Of a stretch of DNA of 64,000 bases, positions 53,390 to 63,601 are shown piece after piece. Location of the stretch: NCBI RefSeq assembly GCF_007860135.1, contig NZ_SJPV01000006.1, positions 353,304 through 417,303 of the forward strand. The letters run 5' to 3'. Both the position numbers and the translations under genes were made by a program. Below the pieces are notes generated by a model. The model made no database searches. It saw nothing but the letters and a program-made list of their open reading frames with translations, and was not told the DNA's origin. Source of the DNA: Novipirellula artificiosorum (GTDB lineage: Bacteria; Planctomycetota; Planctomycetia; Pirellulales; Pirellulaceae). How positions within the stretch are numbered: position 1 is the stretch's first letter; each line of letters starts with the position of its first letter.

Positions 53390-54901
53390 ATGCAACGCAC
53401 AATCACTGCGACACTGGTCGCGCTGACCCTTTCCTTACTCACCCACTCAGCTGAGGCTGAAACATTCGCTCCGACATGGGACTCGCTTTCGAAACATCAA
53501 GCGGCGCCCGAGTGGTTTCAGGACGCGAAGGTGGGAATCTACTTTCACTGGGGGGTCTACACCGTTCCGGCCTACCAATCGGAATGGTATCCCTTTTTTA
53601 TGCACCGACCCGGCGATGTTTTCGACCATCACGTGAAGACCTACGGGCACCCGAGCAAGTTTGGCTATCACGATTTCGTCCCCCTGTTCACGGCCGAACA
53701 TTTTGACCCCGAGGATTGGGCCGAATTGTTCCGACGAGCGGGGGCCAAATTTGCCGGCCCCGTTGCCGAGCATCATGATGGCTTTGCAATGTGGGACAGC
53801 GAAGCGACACCTTGGAATGCCAAAGATCGAGGCCCCAAGCGGGACGTCACCGGCGAATTGTTTCGTTCGCTTCGTACTCGCGACATGAAGACCATTGCAA
53901 CGTTTCATCATGCTCGAAATTTGCAGCGTTACCCCGTTATGCCAGAACCCAAAGAGGGCGTAGATCGGCACTTTGGTTCGAAGAGCCATTATTTGAATGT
54001 GGAGGGCTACCCAACGTCATCCGAGGATCCTGAACTGCGGCGTTTGTATGGCAACATGCCAGAGGCCGAATGGCTTGACGAGATTTGGTTCGCAAAACTG
54101 AAAGAGGTGATCGACCAATACAATCCAGACATCATTTGGTTTGATAGCTGGTTGAACGAGATTCCGGAGCCCTATCGCCAAAAATTCGCGGCTTATTATT
54201 TGAACCATGCGGAGAAAGAAGGTCGCGAAGTCGTGATCGTTCGCAAACAGGATGACTTACCGCTCAGCTTCACGGTGAACGATCATGAAAAATCGCGCGA
54301 ACCCAAAGCACTTCCTGAAACATGGATGACCGATGACACCATCAGCAAAGGGAGTTGGTGCTACACCAACAACCTCACCATCAAGGGAGCGCCGCAAGTG
54401 GTCCATTCGATGATCGATACGGTTTCGAAGAATGGGATCATGCTGCTGAACGTTTCCCCCAAATCGGACGGCTCGATTCCAGACGACCAACGAGCGGTCT
54501 TGGCGGAACTCGGAGACTGGCTCCGCGCCAATGGCGAGGCGATCTATGCGACGCGAATCTGGCAAACCTATGGCGAGGGACCAACGCAAGAACCGGAGGG
54601 TGGTTTTAAGAGTCACGCCAAGTTCACGAACCTGCAATACAGCGAAAAGGATGTACGCTACACCCAATCAAAGGATGGCAAAAACGTCTACGCAATGATC
54701 CTGGGGTGGCCTGGTGCGGGGAAAACCGTCACGCTGAAATCATTTGGCAAGTTGAATCCAGGTGCCAGCACAGAGGTCGACGTGGTTTCCCTCGTTGAGG
54801 GTGGCGACTCGCTGCAGTGGTCACGCGATGACGACGGTTTGCACGTGGTGATGCCGGCCGCCGCTCCCAACGAAATCGCGATTGCGATCAAAATCCAATA
54901 A
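53390..54901 (+). CDS. Alpha-L-fucosidase (GH29)
   Basis: A 503-residue secreted enzyme that removes terminal alpha-L-fucose. Signal peptide 1-23. GIYFHWGVYTVPAYQSEWY and GAKFAGPVAEHHDGFAMWDS are GH29 signatures; IIWFDSWL carries the nucleophile Asp252. The variable acid/base lies further on. After ~380 comes a beta-sandwich C-terminal domain. No lipobox. The 81-base gap to the agarase-like gene supports cotranscription, and released fucose could be oxidised by the dehydrogenase/lactonase pair at 41.8-43.7 kb. Confidence 0.92.
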   Translation: MQRTITATLVALTLSLLTHSAEAETFAPTWDSLSKHQAAPEWFQDAKVGIYFHWGVYTVPAYQSEWYPFFMHRPGDVFDHHVKTYGHPSKFGYHDFVPLFTAEHFDPEDWAELFRRAGAKFAGPVAEHHDGFAMWDSEATPWNAKDRGPKRDVTGELFRSLRTRDMKTIATFHHARNLQRYPVMPEPKEGVDRHFGSKSHYLNVEGYPTSSEDPELRRLYGNMPEAEWLDEIWFAKLKEVIDQYNPDIIWFDSWLNEIPEPYRQKFAAYYLNHAEKEGREVVIVRKQDDLPLSFTVNDHEKSREPKALPETWMTDDTISKGSWCYTNNLTIKGAPQVVHSMIDTVSKNGIMLLNVSPKSDGSIPDDQRAVLAELGDWLRANGEAIYATRIWQTYGEGPTQEPEGGFKSHAKFTNLQYSEKDVRYTQSKDGKNVYAMILGWPGAGKTVTLKSFGKLNPGASTEVDVVSLVEGGDSLQWSRDDDGLHVVMPAAAPNEIAIAIKIQ

Positions 54902-54972
54902 CCTTTTTACACGAAGCACTCCGGCAATGCCTCTTTCGCACGCGTTGCCTTGCCGCTTGGCCAAGCGGCAAG

Positions 54973-55092
54973 GTTCATCGATTGCGTAAAAAACAGACTG
55001 CGCACGTTGGAGTCGTAGGCTTTAGCCGATTCAGCAAGGATCCAGCACGCAATCGGCTAAAGCCTACCACTCCAACGAATCATCCGGGCTAG
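54973..55092 (-). repeat. Intergenic hairpin repeat, copy 3 (reverse, partial)
   Basis: Reverse complement of the element at 13419-13598, covering the hairpin (55008-55076) and the CTAG end at 55092; the distal ~60 bases are missing. It lies between the convergent fucosidase and the disrupted beta-propeller gene. It is nearly identical to copy 2 in the hairpin, including the GCTGAATCGG variant rather than the ACGGAATCGG of copy 1. Confidence 0.85.
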
Positions 55093-55121
55093 TGGGTCGT
55101 CGGCCCGAACCCAGCCATGGG

Positions 55122-57600
55122 TTACTGGCCTCGTGAAGACGAAATACGTTCGTGCCTTACGGTTGTGTCAACGAACACCTGTTGGCCTTCGTTGACCAGA
55201 AAGTATCGCTTCACAATCGTTCCGGTGGTCATCTCCCATTCGATGATCGCCTGTCCCCGTCGCTGTCGCACAAACAACTGGCGGTCATCACGACCCAGCC
55301 AAACGGAATCGGCGTTTGGGTTGATATCCTTCGGCATCGTTCCGACGACCGAAATTTGCTCGCCGGAGACCAAATCCCAGAGGATCGCGTCGTGCCCAGG
55401 AGTGACCGTCAACAGCGTATTTGGCTGCGTCCCGAAGATCGCCAGGGTCGTCGGCAACAGGGGGCCGTTGGCCGTGGACGCCAGCATCCAATGCAGGGGT
55501 TGCCCACTCTTCAAATCCCATAGGATCGCGCCATCATCGTGTACCGTTACGAATCGTTTTGGACCGTCCCAGTAGAGAGGCATTGGGTCGTTTGGGCCAA
55601 ACTTGGCCGGCAGAGATGCGTTGACATAAGAACCAACGATTGATGCCGAATCAAAATCCCAGACGGCCAAACCGTTTCGGTACGTGGCGATAAAGCGACC
55701 GTCGTCGGGAACCATCCAAAGATCAATCGGCGGCTCACCCTCGGGCGAGAGAAGTTCGCAAAGTGTTTCGCCCGATTCCAAATCAAACAGCACTGCCGTT
55801 TTCAGATCGCCCGCGTGAGCGACGAAGCGGGAACCCGATAATGAGAAATCGAGCAAAACACGCTCGTCACCGAAGCGACGTTGCAGACGTCCGTTGGTGG
55901 TGCTGATCACCACGATGCCGTCGGGGCCTTTTGAATTGTAGCTGACTCGGCACACCAAAAATCGTCCATTGGCACTAAACAGCGCCTCCTGGGAGCCATT
56001 GTAAGCCCCCAGGTCAGCCAAGAGTTCCCCGCGTTCGGTGTTCCACAACGTTCGCCGATAGCCATACACGAACAGACTCTGACTGTCGGGACTGAATACC
56101 ACGGTTGGCTGATGGATCCCTGCGTGGTTGAGCTCGCCAATTGGAACCGTTCTCTCCGTTTTCAAGTCAAGCAAAAATACGTGGTAGGGATACCCGATCA
56201 CGAGGTAGCGATCATTCGGGCTGAGCGTCAGGAATTCAATGTCCCAATTGCCACGCTCCTCGGGACTGATTTCGACGGTTTTCATACGAGTTTGTGTCTT
56301 GGTATTCCAAACGACGATCATTTCATCCGCAGTGTTTTGCAGGTCACTGGCCGCGTACGCAACGATCCGTTTGGATCCGTCGTGGGTGACCGTGGATGCT
56401 GTGGCGCCGGGTAGATTTGCATACGCCAAGTCGCCCACCAAATCGGCCTTAACCGATTGAATGATTCGTTCCCTTGTTTTGGGCCACCGTTGGCGACCCA
56501 AACCATTGCGACGCCGGTTTCGAATATTCGAAACGGGGACCGGATAGTCTGCAATTCGAATTTCACCACTGCCGCTGGGACTGGGGATGAGATGCTTGTC
56601 GGTAGGGATGCCAATCGTCTTAATCTTCTTCCGCGTGTCTGCATCCCATAAAGTGGCATAACCCTCGAGATACCGCGATTGAATGTTGGAGCGAGCCAGG
56701 ATCCGCTTGCCATCGGGCGAATACTCGACCGTGGTTTGGCCCACCTTTCGATCCCCCCTTTTTACATCAAGTTCCCAGTAAGCGAGGTCACCTTGAACGT
56801 TTGCCATGACAAAGCCACTGTCACCTCCGAACAGAACCCGACTGCCATCCGGATTCTTCGTGGGTGATGAACCGCTGGCCGTCTGGAGTAAAGAATCCTT
56901 CGGTCCCGTTGTAGAGGCCTACCGGATGAGCGAGTACGAGAGGGTTTCCGTCGGAACGCACGCTGCGCAGGAAAAGAAGGCTTTTCGCGTTGGTTTTGAT
57001 GGTAAAATCATAGCGTTGTCTGCTGGCGTTGATCGTTTCGAGGACTTGGTTCAACGGCCTATCGCTGTAAGGCATTGGCATGCTGGAATCCCAAACGGTT
57101 GCACCCGATACAGCATCCCAAACGGAGAACTGGTCTTCGTGCTGCTCGTGCCGAATCACACAGACGAGCCGACCGTCACGGCTAAACTCGGCGTCGACGC
57201 GAGGTGTCCCTTTTAAGAACTGCAATCGGTGCAGCACTTTTCCAGTCGACGGTTCTTGCAACATGAGTTCCACACCGTTACGACCCGGAAGCCGTTGACC
57301 GATGAGAAGTTATGAACCATCGGGGCTCAGCTTAAGAACGTCATTCCTGTGCGATCCCCAGGGCCTGAGGTCACTCAACCTTCGTCTTTTGGATCCATCC
57401 CGCGCGTCCCACAAAAAAGCCTCGCCATCGACGGATTGCGTCAACACAAACCGCCCACTGAATCCGGTTATACTGGCGTTCCCGCATCGTCCTCGATTCA
57501 GAGAGGGATGCAACGACAACCGAACCACCCGCCGACACCACACCGTATCGCCGAACCGATAGAACCGAGGGGAATTGATGTACATACCAGGCAAGCTCAT
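55122..57600 (-). pseudogene. Disrupted WD40-like beta-propeller gene
   Basis: Three leftward reading frames are pieces of one gene. The 57600-57310 piece ends LKLSPDGS at a TAA (57310-57312); the same frame continues without loss as LLIGQRLPG and the 57273-56821 piece (SRDGRLVCVIRHEQ; FFTPDGQRFITHE). Near 56845-56860 the frame must shift by one base to read NPDGSRVLFGGDSGFVM and then the 56807-55122 piece (EYSPDGKRIL; VFSPDSQSLFVYG; AILWDLKSGQPL; AILWDLVSGEQI). The repeated SPDG and WD units are those of WD40/YVTN propellers. At least one stop and one frameshift break the gene; its 5' end runs into the divergent sulfatase. A sequencing error cannot be excluded for either lesion. Confidence 0.75.
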
Positions 57601-59173
57601 GTTGGCAATGCCGCGAGCATCCGTTTTTTTTCATTGGGCACTGTGGAGGGCACTGCGGAAATCGATGCCATGGGGGATCGTGGCAGGTTGTCTTTTGGGT
57701 GGTTTCGTGGTGACGGGAGTTGCGGCAGAGAAACCCAACATCGTCTTCATCCTTGCCGATGATCTCGGCTACGGCGAACTGGGCTGCTACGGACAACAGA
57801 AGATCAAGACCCCAAACGTCGATCGACTTGCCGCCGAGGGAATACGGTTTACACAGCACTACACGGGCGCCCCTGTCTGCGCACCGGCACGCTGTACGCT
57901 GATGACGGGGCAAAATCTTGCCCACGCTGAAATCCGCGGAAACAAGGATTCAGGCAATGGTCGTATGTTCCCAGGACAATGGCCGATCACGGATGAGATT
58001 GTCACGATCGCCGAATCGCTGCAGCAGGCCGATTACGCGACGGGCGCTTTTGGCAAATGGGGGCTCGGCCCCTCGAACACATCGGGTTCCCCGATCAAAC
58101 AAGGTTTCGATCGCTATTTTGGTTACAATTGCCAACGCAATGCCCACAGCTATTTCCCCCTGTTTCTCGACTCCAATGAACGTGAGCAGCAAATCAATCG
58201 TGGAATCGTTTACGGACACCAACAGAAAACGGACGGAGAGGTCGTTGCCGACGACTATCGGCTCGAAAGCTACGCGCCCGATGTAATCCTCGCTGAGGCT
58301 TTAACGTTTATCGACAAGAATCGGCAGAAGCCCTTTTTTCTGTACCTTCCCTTTGTCGAACCCCATGTTTCGATGCAGCCGCCGCAGGAATGGATTGATC
58401 GCTATCCGAGTGAATGGGATGACGAAAAGGGGCCCTATCGTGGGCAGAACGGCTACCTACCTCACCCGCGACCCCGCGCGGCCTACGCCGCGATGATCTC
58501 CGATCTGGATCAGCACGTCGGGTCGGTTCTCGAGAAGCTTGAGGAACACGGATTGACCGACAACACCCTCGTCGTTTTCACTTCCGACAACGGGACGACC
58601 CATGGAAGTCGGGATCCTCGGTTTCATGTCGGTGGCGTCGACGCAGAGTTTTTCAACTCCACCGCTGGACTTCGAGGTTGGAAAGGGAGCGTCTATGAAG
58701 GTGGGATCCGCGTGCCCTGCGTCGTGAAGTGGCCGAACCATGTCACTCCGGGCTCCGTCACCGACGTTGCGTCGTACTTCCCCGACTGGTTTCCAACATT
58801 GTGCAACCTTGCCGGTGCTCCGCTGCCCCGTCAGCAACATTTAGACGGTATGGATCTTGCTCCCGTCCTTGTCGGTAAGGAGCCGCCAAAGCGTGAGGAA
58901 CTGATGATCTGGGACTTCCACAACTACGGTGGACTTGTCGCGATCCGCGATGGCAAGTGGAAGGCCGTCCGTCGCAACCTGCTTAAGGACCCCACGCCTT
59001 GGGAACTCTACGATATCGGACAGGATCGGGAGGAGTCCCGTGACCTCGCAGCCGACCATCCGGAGGTCATCAAGCGACTTGAAACGGCATACGTCAAGAC
59101 AAGAACCGTTGAGCCCGATTTCTCGGTCCCGTTCTACGACAAGCTAACGACACCGTCGAATGCAACGGATTGA
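57575..59173 (+). CDS. Secreted S1 arylsulfatase
   Basis: Up to 532 residues; starts at 57608 or 57665 are also possible, the last placing a short signal peptide (IVAGCLLGGFVVTGVAA) at the N-terminus. FILADDLGYGELGCYG has the metal-binding aspartates; the formylglycine site is CAPAR with Cys102; LPFVEPHVSMQPP and FTSDNGTTHG hold further active-site residues. It resembles N-acetylgalactosamine or arylsulfatase A-like planctomycete enzymes. Its 5' end overlaps the remains of the divergent beta-propeller gene. It fits the nearby agarase and fucosidase: sulfate removal from algal glycans. Confidence 0.9.
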   Translation: MMYIPGKLMLAMPRASVFFHWALWRALRKSMPWGIVAGCLLGGFVVTGVAAEKPNIVFILADDLGYGELGCYGQQKIKTPNVDRLAAEGIRFTQHYTGAPVCAPARCTLMTGQNLAHAEIRGNKDSGNGRMFPGQWPITDEIVTIAESLQQADYATGAFGKWGLGPSNTSGSPIKQGFDRYFGYNCQRNAHSYFPLFLDSNEREQQINRGIVYGHQQKTDGEVVADDYRLESYAPDVILAEALTFIDKNRQKPFFLYLPFVEPHVSMQPPQEWIDRYPSEWDDEKGPYRGQNGYLPHPRPRAAYAAMISDLDQHVGSVLEKLEEHGLTDNTLVVFTSDNGTTHGSRDPRFHVGGVDAEFFNSTAGLRGWKGSVYEGGIRVPCVVKWPNHVTPGSVTDVASYFPDWFPTLCNLAGAPLPRQQHLDGMDLAPVLVGKEPPKREELMIWDFHNYGGLVAIRDGKWKAVRRNLLKDPTPWELYDIGQDREESRDLAADHPEVIKRLETAYVKTRTVEPDFSVPFYDKLTTPSNATD

Positions 59174-59317
59174 TCGAGTATTCCGTCGCACCTTGTTTTT
59201 CGGGTAGGTAGTAGTGGATCCCGATTCGAGCATCGACAGACAAACACGAAAATCGACAATCGGCGCGTTGACGGCGGGCTGCGAATCGCGGAGCTCATGG
59301 AAAGCGTGTTACCGGAC

Positions 59318-59524
59318 TCAGCGTAGAACTCGGACCCAGCGCACAACCCGAAAAATCTTGCCTAGCAGCTTCGCACGCTCCGTACGTCGTTGTGACTCCT
59401 GAACGGCCTGGAACTTTTTTGAATCGAGGTCCTCGTTGTTGAAGCCACACGAAAGGCAATAGCCACTTCCTCGGGATAATGCTTGCCCACATCGATTGCA
59501 TTTTGCATTTGAATCTTGGCTCAT
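59318..59524 (-). CDS. Mini zinc-ribbon protein
   Basis: About 68 residues from the ATG at 59524 (a GTG two codons upstream is possible). It has CNRCGQAL and YCLSCGF, two CxxC pairs 13 residues apart that form a zinc ribbon. A basic, helical tail follows (RRTERAKLLGKIFRVVRWVRVLR). Such ribbons occur in small regulatory or membrane-associated proteins. It is divergent from the S15 peptidase gene; no family name can be given. Confidence 0.65.
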   Translation of the reverse strand: MSQDSNAKCNRCGQALSRGSGYCLSCGFNNEDLDSKKFQAVQESQRRTERAKLLGKIFRVVRWVRVLR

Positions 59525-59785
59525 GGTCACCTTTCTCTACCGTGTCGTCCGCCTAGGTCGGTTTCCGACGGGTTGGGGTTTGGGTTGCAAACGAATGAAG
59601 CGTTCGCAGGGTCAGGTCCATTTCCTGCAATCAGGGGGCGCCATTTCTGCGGCAACCCGTTGCCCTTTTGTCGATGCAAGGATCTTAGACGGTCAGCCTC
59701 CGCATTTCCGCAGGTTTGTCGTGACTCGCGCCTCGGTTTTGCCTATCATAGGGCCCCGCCATCCATTCTCAAGAAAAGAGGCACG

Positions 59786-61648
59786 ATGTTTCACCTCCGA
59801 TTCGATTCTTTGCTGGTAGTAACCCTCCTCGTTTTAGCGCACGCTTTTACGGGTGCCACAGGTTCACGCGCCGCGGAGCCTGCCGTGCCGGTGTTTAAAG
59901 ATGGAGAAGCTCAGGTTGTCAAAGCATTTGAAGACGCCGATTATTGGATTCGCCATGATTTGTGGGTGGAAACGGAGTTCGATTCCGATGGGGATGGCAA
60001 GCGGGATCGCATGCATGTCAGCGTGACCCGTCCTCGTCAAACCGAGAGTGAAGGGCTGAAGCTACCGGTGGTTTATGTTTCGAGCCCCTACTTTGCCGGG
60101 ACGGGTTCGAAGGGGCTGCAGTATTTCTGGAATCCGAGGCACGAACTTGGGGCGACGCCACCAGAACGTGAGCACTTTCCGGCGATCGAACGAACCGGTC
60201 TGCGACCGATCATCTCGAAGTCACACGAGAAGGACTGGGTGCCACGCGGATACATCGTTGTGCACTCCTCCTCCCCCGGGACAGGGCTCTCGCAAGGCTG
60301 TCCGACCGTGGGTGGGGACAACGAATCGCTTGCCCCCAAAGCGGTCATCGATTGGCTCTGTGGTCGAGCCCACGGGTTCACGACGCCCGATGGAGATCAG
60401 GAAGTCGTCGCTGATTGGTGCACCGGAAAGGTCGGCATGACGGGGACCTCCTACAATGGAACGATCCCCTTGGCTGCAGCAACGACTGGAGTCGAAGGTT
60501 TGGAAGCAATCATTCCAGTCGCTCCCAATACATCGTACTATCACTACTATCGGTCGAACGGTTTGATCCGACATCCGTTTGGCTTCCTGGGCGAAGACAT
60601 CGATTACCTTTACGACTATATCCATAGCGGCAATCCAGATCGCTGTGACTACTGCGATGACACCGTTCGCGACAAGGAGATGGCCGAGGGGTTCGATCGA
60701 GAGCATGGGGATTACAACGACTTTTGGGCGGGGCGTGATTATCTCAACGATTTGGAGCCCCTGACCGCAGCGGTCTTGATGGCTCACGCGTTCAACGACT
60801 GGAATGTCGTTCCCGAGCACAGCGTCCGCATCTATCAAGCTCTCAAGGCCAAGGGCGTTCCCACACAAGTCTTCTTTCACCAGGGCGGACACGGGGGACC
60901 GCCACCGATGAAGATGATGAATCGTTGGTTTACGCGCTATTTGCACGGCATCGAGAACGACGTCGAGAAGGATCCGAAAGCTTGGATTGTTCGCGAGGAT
61001 GCGGAACAGACCAAGCCCACGCCCTACGACGACTACCCAAATCCCGCTGCGGAACCGGTACAGTTTTACCTGACTGCGGGCGCTCCCGAGCAAGGGCGTC
61101 TGACGACCGCCGCGACGGCCAACCAGGGAACCGAATCGCTGGTCGATAACTTTTCGTTCAGTGGCGCGTCACTGGCTCAGGCGGAATGGACCGACCATCG
61201 ATTGATCTACGTGACGCCACCGTTGACCAAGCCGGTTCACCTGTCAGGGACGCCTTCGATCTCGATCAAGCTCGCCAGCAACAAGGCGGCCGCTAACTTG
61301 TCGGTTTGGCTCGTCTCGTTGCCGTGGACCGACACCAAGAAAACGAAGATCACCGACAATGTGATCACGCGAGGTTGGGCTGACCCGCAGAACTATCGTT
61401 CACTCACGGAAAGTGAACCACTTGTGCCTGGACAGTTCTATGAGATGGCCTTTGACCTTCAACCCGACGATCAAGTCCTCCCCGCAGGACAACAAATTGG
61501 CCTCATGATTTTTTCGAGTGATCGAGACTTCACGCTACGGCCAACACCGGGAACGGAACTTACCGTCGACCTCGACGCAACCTCCCTCTCGCTGCCAATC
61601 GTGGGTGGCCAGCAGGCGTTCGCATCCGCGCTGTTAAAAGAAGAGTAG
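59786..61648 (+). CDS. Secreted S15 family Xaa-Pro dipeptidyl-peptidase-like protein
   Basis: About 620 residues from the ATG at 59786; the signal peptide (LLVVTLLVLAHAFTGATGSRA) follows it. The alpha/beta-hydrolase core has catalytic Ser222 in GMTGTSYNGT, Asp338 in HAFNDWNV and His369 in HQGGHGG. The C-terminal jelly-roll domain of X-Pro peptidases is present (LSGTPSISIKLASN, then a long beta pattern). S15/CocE enzymes cleave X-Pro dipeptides or esters; which is not decided by sequence. A DSDGDGKRD loop near residue 70 looks like a calcium site. Confidence 0.88.
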   Translation: MFHLRFDSLLVVTLLVLAHAFTGATGSRAAEPAVPVFKDGEAQVVKAFEDADYWIRHDLWVETEFDSDGDGKRDRMHVSVTRPRQTESEGLKLPVVYVSSPYFAGTGSKGLQYFWNPRHELGATPPEREHFPAIERTGLRPIISKSHEKDWVPRGYIVVHSSSPGTGLSQGCPTVGGDNESLAPKAVIDWLCGRAHGFTTPDGDQEVVADWCTGKVGMTGTSYNGTIPLAAATTGVEGLEAIIPVAPNTSYYHYYRSNGLIRHPFGFLGEDIDYLYDYIHSGNPDRCDYCDDTVRDKEMAEGFDREHGDYNDFWAGRDYLNDLEPLTAAVLMAHAFNDWNVVPEHSVRIYQALKAKGVPTQVFFHQGGHGGPPPMKMMNRWFTRYLHGIENDVEKDPKAWIVREDAEQTKPTPYDDYPNPAAEPVQFYLTAGAPEQGRLTTAATANQGTESLVDNFSFSGASLAQAEWTDHRLIYVTPPLTKPVHLSGTPSISIKLASNKAAANLSVWLVSLPWTDTKKTKITDNVITRGWADPQNYRSLTESEPLVPGQFYEMAFDLQPDDQVLPAGQQIGLMIFSSDRDFTLRPTPGTELTVDLDATSLSLPIVGGQQAFASALLKEE

Positions 61649-61852
61649 TGGTTGGTTTTTCCGATCAGGCAAAGGTGCGTGCGTGCATCCCAAAGAATAG
61701 GCTCCCTATGTACCGACCCGCAACGCGATTTGAGGAATTCTTGGTCACTCGAGGATTCACAAGAAGCAATTGCGAGTGATAATTGTGCGGGGGAGTCGCG
61801 GAAGGCTTCCGAGTTTCGACGGTTCGCTTTTTTCCATTGTTCGCGTTTTCCT

Positions 61853-62677
61853 ATGCAGACCAAATCCAAGCCAGCAATACGGGTCGGTTCGCGGCTTGGT
61901 AAGTATCGAATCGAAAAACGACTGGGGGTCGGGGGTTTCGCAACCGTTTACTCCGCGTTTGATACGTTGCTGGGGATCAAGGTGGCCTTGAAGGTACCTT
62001 CGCCCGAATTGGTTTCCGAACAATTGCTTGAGGAGTTTCGCCGAGAGGCGAAGTTGACGATCCAGCTAGACCATCCCAACATCCTGGCGATCCGTGACGC
62101 GACGTTCGTCGATGATCATTTCGTGATCATCTCACCGTTGGCCGAACGGACGTTGCACGATCGGCTGCAGAAACGGATGGGCTTTGAGTTGGCGTTCGAC
62201 ATCCTGGCCCAATTACTCGACGGCGTGGCCTACGCCCACGACCAAGGCGTGATCCACTGTGACATCAAGCCCGAGAACGTTTTGATGTTTGATGACAACC
62301 AGATCCGATTGGCGGATTTCGGGATCGCCAAGGCGAGTCAAAGGACGATCAATGGGTCGGGCACCGGAACGATCGGCTACATGGCCCCGGAACAGGCAAT
62401 GGGCAAGCCATCGGCTCGAAGCGACGTTTTTTCGATCGGTTTGCTCGCTTACCGGCTGTTTTCTGGGAAATGGCCCGAATATCCGTTTGAATGGCCCTTA
62501 GCCGGTGCAATCCAACTGCGCCGCCGGGCGCATAGCGACCTAATCGCTGTGATCCGAAAATCCCTCAACATCAACCCTCGAGGACGCTACCGCAATGCCG
62601 GACAAATGTATGCGGCCGTCGAACAAACTCGGCTGAAAGCGACCCGGTATGCTCGCCGACACCGGACAACAGGCTAG
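61853..62677 (+). CDS. Soluble Ser/Thr protein kinase
   Basis: About 274 residues from the ATG at 61853. The Hanks-type kinase domain fills the protein: P-loop GVGGFATVY (25-33), Lys47 in VALKV, HCDIKPENV (catalytic Asp137, with Cys in place of the Arg of HRD), ADFGIAK (DFG 155-157), and MAPEQAM. It has no membrane or extracellular domain, in contrast to PknB. The HCD form means activation-loop control may differ from RD kinases. A PP2C phosphatase gene follows on the same strand, a likely antagonistic pair. Confidence 0.92.
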   Translation: MQTKSKPAIRVGSRLGKYRIEKRLGVGGFATVYSAFDTLLGIKVALKVPSPELVSEQLLEEFRREAKLTIQLDHPNILAIRDATFVDDHFVIISPLAERTLHDRLQKRMGFELAFDILAQLLDGVAYAHDQGVIHCDIKPENVLMFDDNQIRLADFGIAKASQRTINGSGTGTIGYMAPEQAMGKPSARSDVFSIGLLAYRLFSGKWPEYPFEWPLAGAIQLRRRAHSDLIAVIRKSLNINPRGRYRNAGQMYAAVEQTRLKATRYARRHRTTG

Positions 62678-62770
62678 AATTAACTACCGACCCGGTGCGG
62701 TATTGTGACGCACTTACGGATTGCCCATTTGACGCTTCGACGGACGGGAACTTTACCCGTAATTCCTAAC

Positions 62771-63601
62771 ATGTTGACCACGATTTCCGGAACCGCGACC
62801 CCCGCAGCTGGACAGGACTTTTTCGTCGAAAGCGATATGCATGAGCCGAAATCGTTGTCGTTAACATCCGGCCAGGTTGTCGCGTTTGCGCGTCGCTGTC
62901 CCGGTAAAGTGGAACCGAATGACGATAGTGCGGTCGTCCTCCAAACCGCCTCCGGTGCGTTGGTGATGGCGGTTGCGGACGGCGTGGGTGGATGTCCCTT
63001 GGGCTACAAGGCGTCGGCAATTGCGGTTCACAGTATTGCCGAGTTTGTTTTGGCAGCCGACCCCGAATGCGATTTGCGGCCTGCGATTTTGGATGGCATC
63101 GAACGGGCCAATCGAGACATTTTGGATCTCGGTGTGGGGGCAGCGACCACTTTGTCCGTTGTCGAAATTGCGGATTCCAAAGCTCGGGCTTACACCGTGG
63201 GCGACTCGATGGCAATGATCATCGGCCAGCGGGGGACGTTGAAATGGAAATCGACTTCGCATTCGCCCGTTGGCTATGCGGTGGAATCAGGGATGCTCGA
63301 CGAAGAAGCGGCGATGACGCATGACGAACGCCATGTCGTGTCCAACTTAGTCGGATCCAATACGATGCACATTGGAGTGGGCCCGACGCGTCCGTTGGCG
63401 GCCCGCGATCGCGTGATCTTGGCCAGCGATGGGCTGTTCGACAACTTGCACGTCGGCGAAGTGATCGGTTTGATCAAGAATGGCAAGCCGATGGATCGGA
63501 TGAAGACGCTCGCGCAGTTGACCGACGAACGGATGGCAGGTCAGTACGCGGAACTACCAGGCAAGCCCGACGATTTGACGGTGCTGCTCTATAGCAGGTG
63601 A
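62771..63601 (+). CDS. PP2C-family Ser/Thr phosphatase
   Basis: About 276 residues from the ATG at 62771; a GTG at 62705 and an ATG at 62837 are alternative starts. PP2C metal and catalytic motifs: EPNDDSAVV, MAVADGVGGCPLG, AATTLSVVEI, YTVGDSMAMI, LASDGLFDN and GKPDDLTVLLY. All metal-binding aspartates of a PPM fold are present. It is cytoplasmic with no extra domain. It is 28-160 bases after the kinase gene, depending on the start, and probably reverses that kinase. Confidence 0.92.
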   Translation: MLTTISGTATPAAGQDFFVESDMHEPKSLSLTSGQVVAFARRCPGKVEPNDDSAVVLQTASGALVMAVADGVGGCPLGYKASAIAVHSIAEFVLAADPECDLRPAILDGIERANRDILDLGVGAATTLSVVEIADSKARAYTVGDSMAMIIGQRGTLKWKSTSHSPVGYAVESGMLDEEAAMTHDERHVVSNLVGSNTMHIGVGPTRPLAARDRVILASDGLFDNLHVGEVIGLIKNGKPMDRMKTLAQLTDERMAGQYAELPGKPDDLTVLLYSR

